Source of the DNA: Alphaproteobacteria bacterium MarineAlpha9_Bin7
GTDB lineage: Bacteria; Pseudomonadota; Alphaproteobacteria; UBA7887
Length of the DNA stretch: 5,903 bases
Direction: 5' to 3'
Assembly (NCBI GenBank): GCA_002938115.1
Contig: PTKD01000126.1
Location: 1 to 5,903, forward strand
In this document: piece after piece, positions 1 to 5,903 of the stretch
Position numbering within the stretch: the first letter of the stretch is position 1
Layout: the number at the start of each line of letters is the position of its first letter
The notes under the pieces: model-generated
Databases searched by the model: none
The model's input: only the letters and a program-made list of their open reading frames with translations
Told to the model about the DNA's origin: nothing
Program-made: the position numbers and the translations under genes

Positions 1-561
1 AAGGCGTTCCATCATGGCTTGCTGTGAGTCGGGTGATGTCGGAGCGCGACGGACGCCCTTCGGAAAACCTGTGGTGCCTGATGTGTAGATCATGCTGCCA
101 CGTTGGGCAGCAGGTGGTTTGTTCCAGGGCGTGAATTGGTCTTTCCAATGATCCCAAACTGTCTGTCCCTTTGTAGGTGCGCATTGTTCGGGTGTCAGAT
201 TATAGGACTGCTGAATTTCGGGTGGAGTAGGAACTAGTATGATTCGAACGTGCTTGGGTAGCGGAATTGGCAATTTTGGTATTAGGTCCGAGTGCGCGAC
301 CAATACCTTGGCCTTACAATTATCGAGTATGTATTGAATTTCCGTTTGTTTAAAATGCCAATTCACCGGAACGGGGTATGCGCCAAGCAGGCTGGCACCA
401 AAACTTGCTTCAAGAAATGCTATATCGTTCCTTAATAAAAGGGCTACAGAGTCACCCTCGGTGACACCGACTTCAGCGAGCCCACTTGCCACTTTTCGGG
501 AACGATGTTGGAGCTCCTCTATTGAGACGCTTTGTTGTCCGCTAGTTACGTAGTGGTCCAT
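1..561 (-). CDS. Acyl-CoA synthetase (ANL/AMP-binding family), N-terminal part, cut by window edge
   Basis: Members activate a carboxylic or fatty acid with ATP to an acyl-adenylate and then transfer it to coenzyme A. Seen: the minus strand is open from the edge at base 1 to an ATG at 559-561, giving 187 residues. Residues 157-169 read MIYTSGTTGFPKG, the glycine-rich ATP-binding A3 loop of the family, followed by VRR. The preceding part has the usual order: a SIEELQHRSRKVASGLAEVGV helix region (about 13-33), GDSVALLLRND (36-46), and the NWHFKQTEIQYILDNCKAKVLV core (67-88). The catalytic and C-terminal domains lie beyond the window, so the substrate cannot be judged. A second in-frame ATG at 574-576 would add MYGEN, with a stop just upstream of it. 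I prefer 561 because GGTGAG lies in front of it, although only 3 nt away; the 576 start has no visible ribosome site. It is transcribed divergently from the PBP1A gene. Family is certain; the FadD-like subtype is inferred. Confidence 0.9.
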   Translation of the reverse strand, partial: MDHYVTSGQQSVSIEELQHRSRKVASGLAEVGVTEGDSVALLLRNDIAFLEASFGASLLGAYPVPVNWHFKQTEIQYILDNCKAKVLVAHSDLIPKLPIPLPKHVRIILVPTPPEIQQSYNLTPEQCAPTKGQTVWDHWKDQFTPWNKPPAAQRGSMIYTSGTTGFPKGVRRAPTSPDSQQAMMERL

Positions 562-624
562 ATTCTCACCGTACATCTAAAGTGTTGGTGATTGCAGCGT
601 TTTTTGCACCGGGCCGGGGAGTGA

Positions 625-640
625 TAGTTAGCCATAACTA
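625..640. repeat. 6-bp inverted repeat in divergent intergenic region, possible operator
   Basis: TAGTTA and TAACTA form perfect 6-bp arms around a 4-base GCCA spacer. The repeat lies 63 bp upstream of the acyl-CoA synthetase start and about 110 bp upstream of the PBP1A start, where divergent promoters would be expected. The right arm overlaps a tandem pair GCCATAACT (631-639) and GCCATAATT (642-650) with an 11-bp period. There is no T-run beside it, so it is not a terminator. I could not fit a convincing -35/-10 pair for either gene in this gap. A regulator site is possible, but an arm this short in AT-rich DNA can arise by chance. Confidence 0.3.
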
Positions 641-751
641 CGCCATAATTCGGAGTTAACAGCAGTCTGAGCGATAGGATTTCGTGGCGCACGCATTGTT
701 CATCGCGGGTGCCTCGATGTGCGTTCCAGTTTAATACTCGAAGTGGTTTCG

Positions 752-3202
752 ATGAGACGAAGAAACCCATTTTCTTTGCTATTGCGCTTGCTGGGCATGT
801 TTAGCCTGCTTTGTTTCGTGGGTGCACTGATCACGGTAATTGGTGCTGCGTGGGTCTTACACCATTATACTCGCGGGTTGCCAGAGTATACACAGTTAGA
901 GGATTATGAGCCCCCGACTCTTACGAGACTTCACGCAGGGGATGGCCGTCTACTCGCTGAGTATGCGGCGGAACAAAGAGTTTTCGTGCCTATCGAGGCG
1001 ATGCCTAAACTTTTAGTTAATGCGTTCATCGCCGCAGAAGATAAGAATTTTTATCGTCACCCGGGTATTGATTTGTTTGGAATAGCCCGTGCGCTAATCC
1101 AGAACGTGCTTCATGCAGGATCGGGAAAGCGTCTTGTTGGGGCGTCGACTATCACCCAGCAAGTAGCAAAAAATTTCTTGCTCACAAATGAAGTTTCAAT
1201 CAATCGGAAAATTCGAGAAGCTATCCTAGCTATACGAATCGAGCGGACATTATCAAAGGAACGCATATTAGAACTTTATTTGAATGAAATTTTTCTAGGG
1301 CAGCGATCGTACGGCGTTGCTGCTGCCGCGATGAATTACTTCAACAGAGCCCTTTCGGACTTGGATCTCTCTGAGGTCGCATTTTTAGCCGGCCTGCCGA
1401 AGGCGCCAAATTCGTACCATCCAAATCGTAATCCCAGTGCCGCGGCGGCTCGCATGAATTATGTTCTGCGGCGCATGCTTGAAGACGGTTATATCGATAG
1501 CGAGCAGCTTTGGGTTGCCAGCGGGGCGCCAATCGAACTCCGTGGCCGAGATCGTGGAGAAGTAGTGAATGCGCCGTTTTTTGCTGAGGAGGTGCGTCGC
1601 GAAATTAGCAATCGATATGGTGAAGATGCACTTTATCGTGGTGGGTTATCGGTTCGCACCACTCTTGATCCGCGGTTACAGAAGATAGGATCGGCGGCAC
1701 TGCGTTCCGGATTAATTTCTTATGACCGTCGACATGGGTGGCGAGGGCCAATCACCCGCATAAACATTGATAAAAGTTGGTTAGATTCACTAAATCTTGT
1801 AAAGGCTCCCGCTGGCATGAAGGAGTGGGAGTTGTCGGTAGTCGTGGAAGTAAAGGAAGAGGTGGCTGTTATTGGTTTGGTGGATGGAAGCCGTGGCACC
1901 ATCCCCTTAGATGAACTGTTGTGGGCTAGGGCATGGAGGGAGGGCCAAAAGATTGGCCCAGAAGTTCATGTAGTTTCTCAAGTTTTAGCGCGTGGGGACG
2001 TAGTGGCTGTACAGTCACTGGCGATTACAGGGGAGGGTGAGGCCATGGGTCCCAAGACTTATGCGCTTCGCCAAATTCCGGACGTGGAAGGCGCATTGGT
2101 GGCACTTGACCCACATACTGGAAGAATTTTGGCCATGATTGGCGGTTGGAGTTTTCGGGAAAGTCAGTTCAATCGTGCCACCCAGGCAATGCGTCAGCCG
2201 GGATCGGCATTTAAACCTTTCGTTTATCTAGCTGCCATCGAGGCTGGTTATACGCCGGCTAGCGTAGTGCTGGATGCTCCATTCGTAATTGATCAGGGCG
2301 CAGACCTAGGTTTATGGAAGCCGGAAAATTATGGGCGCGATTTTGGTGGCCCAGCTACCCTTCGTTTCGGCATTGAGAAATCTCGAAACCTGATGACCGT
2401 TCGTTTGGCCAATACTATCGGTATCGGTAAAGTACTAGAGGCGGCTAGTCGGTTTGGAATTGGCGAATTTGAACCCCATCTTTCGATGGCTTTAGGATCA
2501 GGCGAAACTACGTTGCTTAGGCTAACCACCGCTTATGCCATGTTGGTGAACGGTGGGAAACAGATCAGCCCGGCAACGTTGGAACGAATTCAGGACCGGA
2601 ACGGCCACACTATAACGCGCCGGGATAAAAGATCTTGCTCAGAATGCCAAGGGGTTTTTGGCGTCACTACAAATGTGCCCAGGCTAATAGATCATCGACA
2701 AGCTGTGACCGATCCAGCTACCGCTTTCCAAGTAACCTGGATGCTGAAGGGGGTGGTGGAACGTGGTACTGGACGGCGAATTAGAGAGCTGGGTAGGCCG
2801 CTTGCTGGTAAGACCGGCACAACCAACGAAAGTTTTGACGCTTGGTTTATTGGTTTTTCTCCCGACTTGGTTGCTGGTGTATTTGTGGGTTTCGATAAGC
2901 CGCGTACCCTAGGGGTCAAGCAGACGGGCGCTAATGTTGCGGCGCCAATCTTTAAGCAATTTATGGAATTGGCAATAGCTAGTAAGCCACCTGTGCCTTT
3001 TAGGATTCCACGCGGCATTCGGATGGTTCGGATTGATGCTGAAACTGGTCGGTTACCAGGTGCAGGTACCAAACGGACGATTTTGGAAGCTTTCAAGCCA
3101 GGTACAGAGCCAATTTCCAGTGAGACAATGGCCCCCGATTCTGTTGGCAGTCCGACTGCGATCCGAGAGGATTCATCGACACCCGAGAGCGGTCTTTATT
3201 AG
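752..3202 (+). CDS. mrcA: Penicillin-binding protein 1A, bifunctional peptidoglycan transglycosylase/transpeptidase
   Basis: Class A PBP that polymerises lipid II glycan chains and cross-links stem peptides on the periplasmic face of the inner membrane; 816 residues from this start. Seen: a basic cytoplasmic MRRRNPF, a membrane anchor at about 9-37, then a GT51 domain with EDKNFYRHPGID (catalytic Glu about 96), GASTITQQ (130-137) and ELYLNEIFLG (second acidic residue, Glu about 179). An OB-like insert spans roughly 305-430, starting near the RRHGWRGP stretch. The transpeptidase domain has SAFK (nucleophile Ser about 485), SRN (544-546) and KTGT (687-690), so both activities look intact. A CxxC (629/632) sits before the last third of the transpeptidase domain, and the tail from about 780 is low-complexity. 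Start: the same frame reaches back to a GTG at 719, adding 11 residues; ATG 752 is preferred because it places the basic residues directly before the anchor, with AAGTGG 5 nt upstream. prfB follows on the same strand. Confidence 0.96.
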   Translation: MRRRNPFSLLLRLLGMFSLLCFVGALITVIGAAWVLHHYTRGLPEYTQLEDYEPPTLTRLHAGDGRLLAEYAAEQRVFVPIEAMPKLLVNAFIAAEDKNFYRHPGIDLFGIARALIQNVLHAGSGKRLVGASTITQQVAKNFLLTNEVSINRKIREAILAIRIERTLSKERILELYLNEIFLGQRSYGVAAAAMNYFNRALSDLDLSEVAFLAGLPKAPNSYHPNRNPSAAAARMNYVLRRMLEDGYIDSEQLWVASGAPIELRGRDRGEVVNAPFFAEEVRREISNRYGEDALYRGGLSVRTTLDPRLQKIGSAALRSGLISYDRRHGWRGPITRINIDKSWLDSLNLVKAPAGMKEWELSVVVEVKEEVAVIGLVDGSRGTIPLDELLWARAWREGQKIGPEVHVVSQVLARGDVVAVQSLAITGEGEAMGPKTYALRQIPDVEGALVALDPHTGRILAMIGGWSFRESQFNRATQAMRQPGSAFKPFVYLAAIEAGYTPASVVLDAPFVIDQGADLGLWKPENYGRDFGGPATLRFGIEKSRNLMTVRLANTIGIGKVLEAASRFGIGEFEPHLSMALGSGETTLLRLTTAYAMLVNGGKQISPATLERIQDRNGHTITRRDKRSCSECQGVFGVTTNVPRLIDHRQAVTDPATAFQVTWMLKGVVERGTGRRIRELGRPLAGKTGTTNESFDAWFIGFSPDLVAGVFVGFDKPRTLGVKQTGANVAAPIFKQFMELAIASKPPVPFRIPRGIRMVRIDAETGRLPGAGTKRTILEAFKPGTEPISSETMAPDSVGSPTAIREDSSTPESGLY

Positions 3203-3297
3203 TAGCATCGTAGCACTCGGTCTATTTGAGTAGATTTTTGTTAAAGGTGTATACCTATGTTGGTAGAGGACGGTAATCGGAAAAACGTCGGGGTTGG

Positions 3298-3326
3298 TTG
3301 AGATTCCGAAATTTGGAATCTAAGAT
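3298..3326 (+). promoter_or_regulatory. Predicted sigma70-type promoter for prfB
   Basis: TTGAGA (3298-3303) and TAAGAT (3321-3326) are separated by exactly 17 bp. They match the TTGACA and TATAAT consensus at 5/6 and 4/6 positions. Transcription would start near 3333, leaving a leader of about 55 nt before the prfB ATG at 3388. This suggests prfB can be transcribed on its own rather than only by read-through from mrcA. The call is by eye and unconfirmed; a second TATAAC at 3330-3335 lacks a matching -35. Confidence 0.5.
3301..3321. promoter_or_regulatory. Near-perfect palindrome inside the prfB promoter spacer, possible operator
   Basis: AGATTCC (3301-3307) and GGAATCT (3315-3321) are perfect 7-bp arms around GAAATTT. 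The inner AA and TT also pair, so only one position pair (3308/3314) breaks dyad symmetry over 21 bp. The element covers the end of the -35 box, the whole spacer and the first base of the -10 box, the typical place for a repressor or a MerR-type activator to bind. What follows (AAGATGTTTATAAC) is not a U-run, so a Rho-independent terminator for mrcA is unlikely. No regulator gene is present nearby to pair with it. Confidence 0.4.
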
Positions 3327-3370
3327 GTTTATAACTTTGTTACGATCACAATATCGGTTTTTGGATGAAG

Positions 3371-3376
3371 TAAGGA
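3371..3376 (+). promoter_or_regulatory. Ribosome binding site of prfB
   Basis: TAAGGA lies 11 nt before the ATG at 3388. The spacing is a little long but usable. It supports initiating at 3388, in the frame that runs into the early UGA, rather than at the TTG (3491) that opens the long downstream frame. An upstream in-frame ATG at 3325 falls inside the predicted promoter -10 box and is therefore unlikely. Confidence 0.45.
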
Positions 3377-3387
3377 TTGGATTCGGA

Positions 3388-4501
3388 ATGCGAGCGGAAA
3401 TTGAAGCTGTAGCCGATGAATTGCGTCAGTCGTTGGTGTTGCTGAGGGGGCATCTTTGACGCGGAAACAGCACAGACACGGCTTGAGGAATTGAATGCTC
3501 GTGCCGAGGACCCAGGTCTTTGGAAGGATCAGGATGCGGCGCAACAGGTAATGCGAGAGCGCAACCGACTCCAAACCGCCATCACCGGCTATGAGACCTT
3601 GGTGCGGGAGCTTGGGGATAATATAGAGCTGATCGAATTGGGGGAGTCGGAAGGAGATCCAGATATCGTATCTGAGGCCGAAGACGCCCTATGTGTGTTG
3701 GCGGAGCGCGCCCGTAAACTGGAACTAGAGACGATGCTGTCGGGAGAGGCCGATGGTAATGATTGTTTTGTGGAGATCCATGCCGGCGCCGGTGGGACGG
3801 AAAGCCAAGACTGGGCGTCTATGTTACGCCGACTTTATCTTCGTTGGGCTGATAGCCATGAATACAAGACGGAGATGGTCGAGGAGAGTCTGGGTGAGGA
3901 AGCTGGCATTAAATCGGGTGTACTTAGAATTTCTGGACTAAACGCATATGGTTGGCTGAAGATGGAAAGTGGAGTGCATCGATTGGTGCGGATATCACCT
4001 TTCGATTCAAACTCACGACGCCATACGAGTTTTGCAAGCGTTTGGGTCTATCCTATGGTTGACGAGTCCATTGAAGTTGAAATTAAAGATAAGGATTTAC
4101 GTGTAGATACGTATCGAGCGTCTGGGGCCGGCGGACAACATGTCAACAAAACGGACTCGGCGGTGCGTATTACACATATGCCAACTGGGATTGTAGTTCA
4201 GTGTCAGAACCAGCGGTCACAACATAAGAACAGGGCTACAGCAATGAGCATGTTAAGGTCTCGTTTGTACGAACTGGAACTGCAAAAACGAGAAGCTGAT
4301 ATCGCGGCGCAGGAGGCCGACAAAAAAGAAATTGGTTGGGGCCATCAGATTCGTTCGTATGTTCTTCAGCCTTATCAAATGGTAAAGGATTTACGGACTG
4401 GTGTAGAGACGAGTAATACGAGTGCGGTGCTGGATGGAGACATTGATCAATTTTTAAGTTCTGCGCTAGCTGCCCAGGTAACAGGGGGCAACAATACGTA
4501 G
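3388..4501 (+). CDS. prfB: Peptide chain release factor 2, expressed by programmed +1 frameshift (join 3388-3456, 3458-4501)
   Basis: RF2 recognises UGA and UAA in the ribosomal A site and triggers hydrolysis of the peptidyl-tRNA. The first 23 codons (MRAEIEAVADELRQSLVLLRGHL) run from 3388 into an in-frame TGA at 3457. Slipping by one base after CTT continues as DAETAQTRLEELNARAEDPGLW and stays open to the TAG at 4499, giving 370 residues against about 365 in E. coli. Seen in the product: the codon-recognition tripeptide SPF (about 203-205) within RISPFDSNSRRHTSF, and the catalytic GGQ (about 248-250) within RASGAGGQHVNKTDSAVRITH. The residue matching E. coli position 246 is Ala, the common form and not the Thr of K-12. 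A PCRF domain comes before the RF-1 domain. A gene caller that ignores frameshifting would start at TTG 3491 and lose 34 residues. It follows mrcA on the same strand and has its own probable promoter. Confidence 0.96.
3445..3460 (+). promoter_or_regulatory. prfB programmed +1 frameshift signal
   Basis: The site reads AGGGGGCATCTTTGAC: an internal Shine-Dalgarno-like AGGGGG (3445-3450), a 3-nt spacer, the slippery CTT (3454-3456), the in-frame TGA stop (3457-3459) and a following C. It differs from the well-known E. coli prfB site only in the first spacer base (CAT for TAT). When RF2 is scarce the ribosome pauses at the poorly terminated UGAC, the peptidyl-tRNA slips from CUU to UUU, and full-length RF2 is made; when RF2 is plentiful a 23-residue peptide is released. 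This is the known autoregulation of the gene. Its action here is inferred from sequence identity and from the continuity of the RF2 protein across the shift. Confidence 0.95.
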
Positions 4502-4526
4502 CTCTGCGTTTGTGGGTGACTCTCCT

Positions 4527-5321
4527 TTACGTTGGCACCTGAATTCCGTACGGTTGAGCCCAATCGAGACCCGAGGAAGTTGTTTGGAGTGGGTGGTACT
4601 CACAGCCAACCCATCCGCCAAAATCAAGTGAATCGATTACTTCAAATAGGTGCGGGAAGTTGACTTCTCCCAAGTTTGGTTCGTGCCGAGCGGGCACCCC
4701 GGCGATTTGATAATGCCGGGTGATGTCTATGTTATCACGGATGAGGGTCTCAAGATCGCCGTCCATAATTTGAGCGTGGTAGAGATCGAGCTGGAGTCCA
4801 ACGTTTTCCTTTCCTATTTCCTCTATGATTTTACGAGCATCTGATATACGACTCAAAAAATAACCTGGAATATCGCGTTTGTTATTGATCGGCTCAATCA
4901 GCAAATCAACGCCGTACTTTTCTGCCACAACTGCCGCTCTCTTTAAATTTTCCACGAAGGTTCTCCGTGCTTCTTGCATCTCCTTCTCTTCTTCAATTAT
5001 TCCGGCCATAACGTGAATTCGTTCACACATAAGTGTTCCTGCGAACTCTAGTGCAAGCTGAAGAGAAGAAAAAAAATCGGATTCTCGGCCCGGGATTGCA
5101 CCGAGCCCCCGATCTCCAGATGCCAAATCACCTGGTGGAGTGTTCAAAAGTACCTGTTTAAGGCTATTTTCGTTTAGTGCATATCTGATTTCATTGGCGG
5201 ACCACTCATAGGGGAATAGAATTTCAACTCCTTTGAATCCATGACCAGCTGCCGCGCTAAATCGATCAAGAAAATTGTATTCTGTAAACAACATCGACAA
5301 GTTGGCAGCGAGATTGGGCAT
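4527..5321 (-). CDS. hyi: Hydroxypyruvate isomerase-like TIM-barrel protein
   Basis: Family members interconvert hydroxypyruvate and tartronate semialdehyde; a closely related branch (OtnI) isomerises 2-oxo-tetronate, and sequence alone does not separate them here. The protein has 264 residues, close to the usual 258 or so, and reads like E. coli Hyi from end to end: ANLSMLFTEYNFLDRF (6-21), GFKGVEILFPYEW (28-40), GDLASGDRG and IPGRE (64-80), LLIEPINN (140-147), LDLYHAQIMDGD (178-189), HYQIAGVPARHEPNLGEVNF (203-222) and GWVGCEYHPLQTT (236-248). Putative metal ligands are Glu143, Asp179, Gln205 and Glu241, all present. It is cytoplasmic, with no signal peptide. It starts 11 bp after the stop of the M20 amidohydrolase gene, with no recognisable ribosome site in that gap, so translation is probably coupled. 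Its 3' end faces prfB across 25 bp. The isomerase family is near certain; the exact substrate is open. Confidence 0.9.
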   Translation of the reverse strand: MPNLAANLSMLFTEYNFLDRFSAAAGHGFKGVEILFPYEWSANEIRYALNENSLKQVLLNTPPGDLASGDRGLGAIPGRESDFFSSLQLALEFAGTLMCERIHVMAGIIEEEKEMQEARRTFVENLKRAAVVAEKYGVDLLIEPINNKRDIPGYFLSRISDARKIIEEIGKENVGLQLDLYHAQIMDGDLETLIRDNIDITRHYQIAGVPARHEPNLGEVNFPHLFEVIDSLDFGGWVGCEYHPLQTTSSGLDWAQPYGIQVPT

Positions 5322-5332
5322 GGATAGGGGCG

Positions 5333-5903
5333 TTAGTTCTTTGGTAACGCAGTCTCTACTAAACGTACGAAATAGCTTGCACCAATTGGAAGGATCTCAT
5401 CGTTAAAATTGTAATGGGGGTTGTGCAGTTGGGCACTTTCAGTGCTATCGCCATTTCCTATCCAGGCGTACGCTCCCGGTTTATCTTCGAGATAAAAAGA
5501 AAAATCTTCCGAGCCCATTACTTGCGACTGCTTTCGAGCATCAAGTCCGGTAACTTCTACTGCCACATCTCGAGCAAACCCGGCTTCTTGCTCGTGGTTT
5601 GCAGTGGGCGGATAGCCAAGATCATAAGTCAATTCTACTTCAACCCCATGGCCAGCAGCTATGCCTTCAAACATCTTCGTCATTCGTTGGATATTAGCTT
5701 GGCCAAGATCCAAGTCAAAATAGCGGACTGTCCCACCAAATGTAACTGAATCTGGGATCACGTTGAAAGCGTCCCCCCCATGAATTTTGGTTACGGAGAT
5801 GACTAGGGTAGCATGTGGATCGGTAGCGCGTGAGACCAGGCTTTGGAGGCCATTAACCATCGAGGCTGCTGCGACTACGGGGTCGATGGCGAGATGAGGC
5901 ATT
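5333..5903 (-). CDS. M20-family amidohydrolase (hippurate hydrolase/N-acyl amino acid amidohydrolase type), C-terminal part, cut by window edge
   Basis: Members are metal-dependent hydrolases that cleave the amide bond of N-acyl amino acids and similar compounds. About 190 residues are visible. The first Met (5902-5900) is almost certainly internal: MPHLAIDPVVAAASMVNGLQSLVSR matches the middle of such proteins, where the GGHGAMPH segment enters the dimerisation domain, so the gene continues beyond the edge. Also seen: TKIHGGDAFNVIPDSVTFGGTVRYF (38-62 of the fragment), typical of the dimerisation domain; MGSEDFSFYLEDKPGAYAWIG (129-149); and LHNPHYNFND (159-168), whose His160 is expected to be a metal ligand. 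The N-terminal metal-binding half is outside the window. The isomerase gene follows 11 bp downstream on the same strand, suggesting an operon with this gene first. The exact substrate cannot be assigned; carboxypeptidase and indole-acetyl-amino-acid hydrolase relatives share these motifs. Confidence 0.9.
   Translation of the reverse strand, partial: MPHLAIDPVVAAASMVNGLQSLVSRATDPHATLVISVTKIHGGDAFNVIPDSVTFGGTVRYFDLDLGQANIQRMTKMFEGIAAGHGVEVELTYDLGYPPTANHEQEAGFARDVAVEVTGLDARKQSQVMGSEDFSFYLEDKPGAYAWIGNGDSTESAQLHNPHYNFNDEILPIGASYFVRLVETALPKN

Noticed and set aside
717..734. Five-codon frame ATG TGC GTT CCA GTT TAA just before mrcA, a possible leader peptide
   Set aside because: It has no informative codons and no attenuator-like hairpins; such mini-frames are common by chance.
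546..770. Minus-strand 74-codon open frame across the divergent intergenic region
   Set aside because: It overlaps both the acyl-CoA synthetase start and the PBP1A start in other frames and has no recognisable protein features or ribosome site.
2692..3096. 134-codon minus-strand frame inside mrcA
   Set aside because: It is antisense to the conserved transpeptidase domain and its composition mirrors that gene; there is no independent support.
3218..3240. Possible terminator after mrcA (TCTA/TAGA followed by TTTTT)
   Set aside because: The stem is only 4 bp and AT-rich, too weak to call.
3343..3361. CGAT/ATCG hairpin followed by a T-run in the prfB leader
   Set aside because: It has 4 bp of stem with a 6-base loop; termination here would block prfB, and there is no alternative structure to suggest attenuation.
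4502..4526. Bidirectional terminator between the convergent prfB and isomerase genes
   Set aside because: The 25-bp gap contains no inverted repeat or T-run; the nearby CCGTACGG palindrome (4546-4553) is inside the isomerase coding region and lacks a T-run.
5414..5749. 111-codon plus-strand frame
   Set aside because: It lies fully antisense to the conserved M20 amidohydrolase motifs.

Overview
The window looks like an ordinary chromosomal segment from an alphaproteobacterium with moderate GC. This rests on two things. The bifunctional penicillin-binding protein reads like the alphaproteobacterial PBP1A type (GASTITQQVAKNFLL, a long OB-like insert, a CxxC in the transpeptidase domain), and it is followed directly by prfB, a gene order I know from many alphaproteobacteria. 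A free-living, possibly marine lineage is plausible but is only an impression.

Layout from left to right: (1) a minus-strand acyl-CoA synthetase of the ANL superfamily, cut by the left edge; only its N-terminal 187 or so residues are present, ending just after the ATP-binding P-loop. (2) A divergent intergenic region of about 175 bp with a 6-bp inverted repeat and a short tandem motif. (3) mrcA (PBP1A) on the plus strand. (4) A 185-bp gap with a well-formed sigma70-like promoter whose spacer is filled by a near-perfect palindrome. (5) prfB (release factor 2) on the plus strand, whose true reading frame is split by the classical programmed +1 frameshift site; the 23-codon N-terminal part lies in a different frame from the rest. 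(6) Two minus-strand genes converging on prfB: a hydroxypyruvate isomerase-like TIM-barrel protein, and upstream of it an M20-family amidohydrolase cut by the right edge. They are 11 bp apart and probably form one transcription unit.

Functionally there are three unrelated blocks: fatty or carboxylic acid activation, a housekeeping pair (peptidoglycan synthesis and translation termination), and a small catabolic pair (amide hydrolysis and isomerisation of a hydroxy-keto acid). There is no sign of a mobile element, CRISPR array, tRNA, rRNA, toxin-antitoxin or phage gene, and I do not see an undescribed system. The points most worth attention are the RF2 frameshift (easily mis-annotated as a truncated gene), the palindrome embedded in the prfB promoter, and the absence of the amidase gene that usually precedes mrcA in related bacteria.
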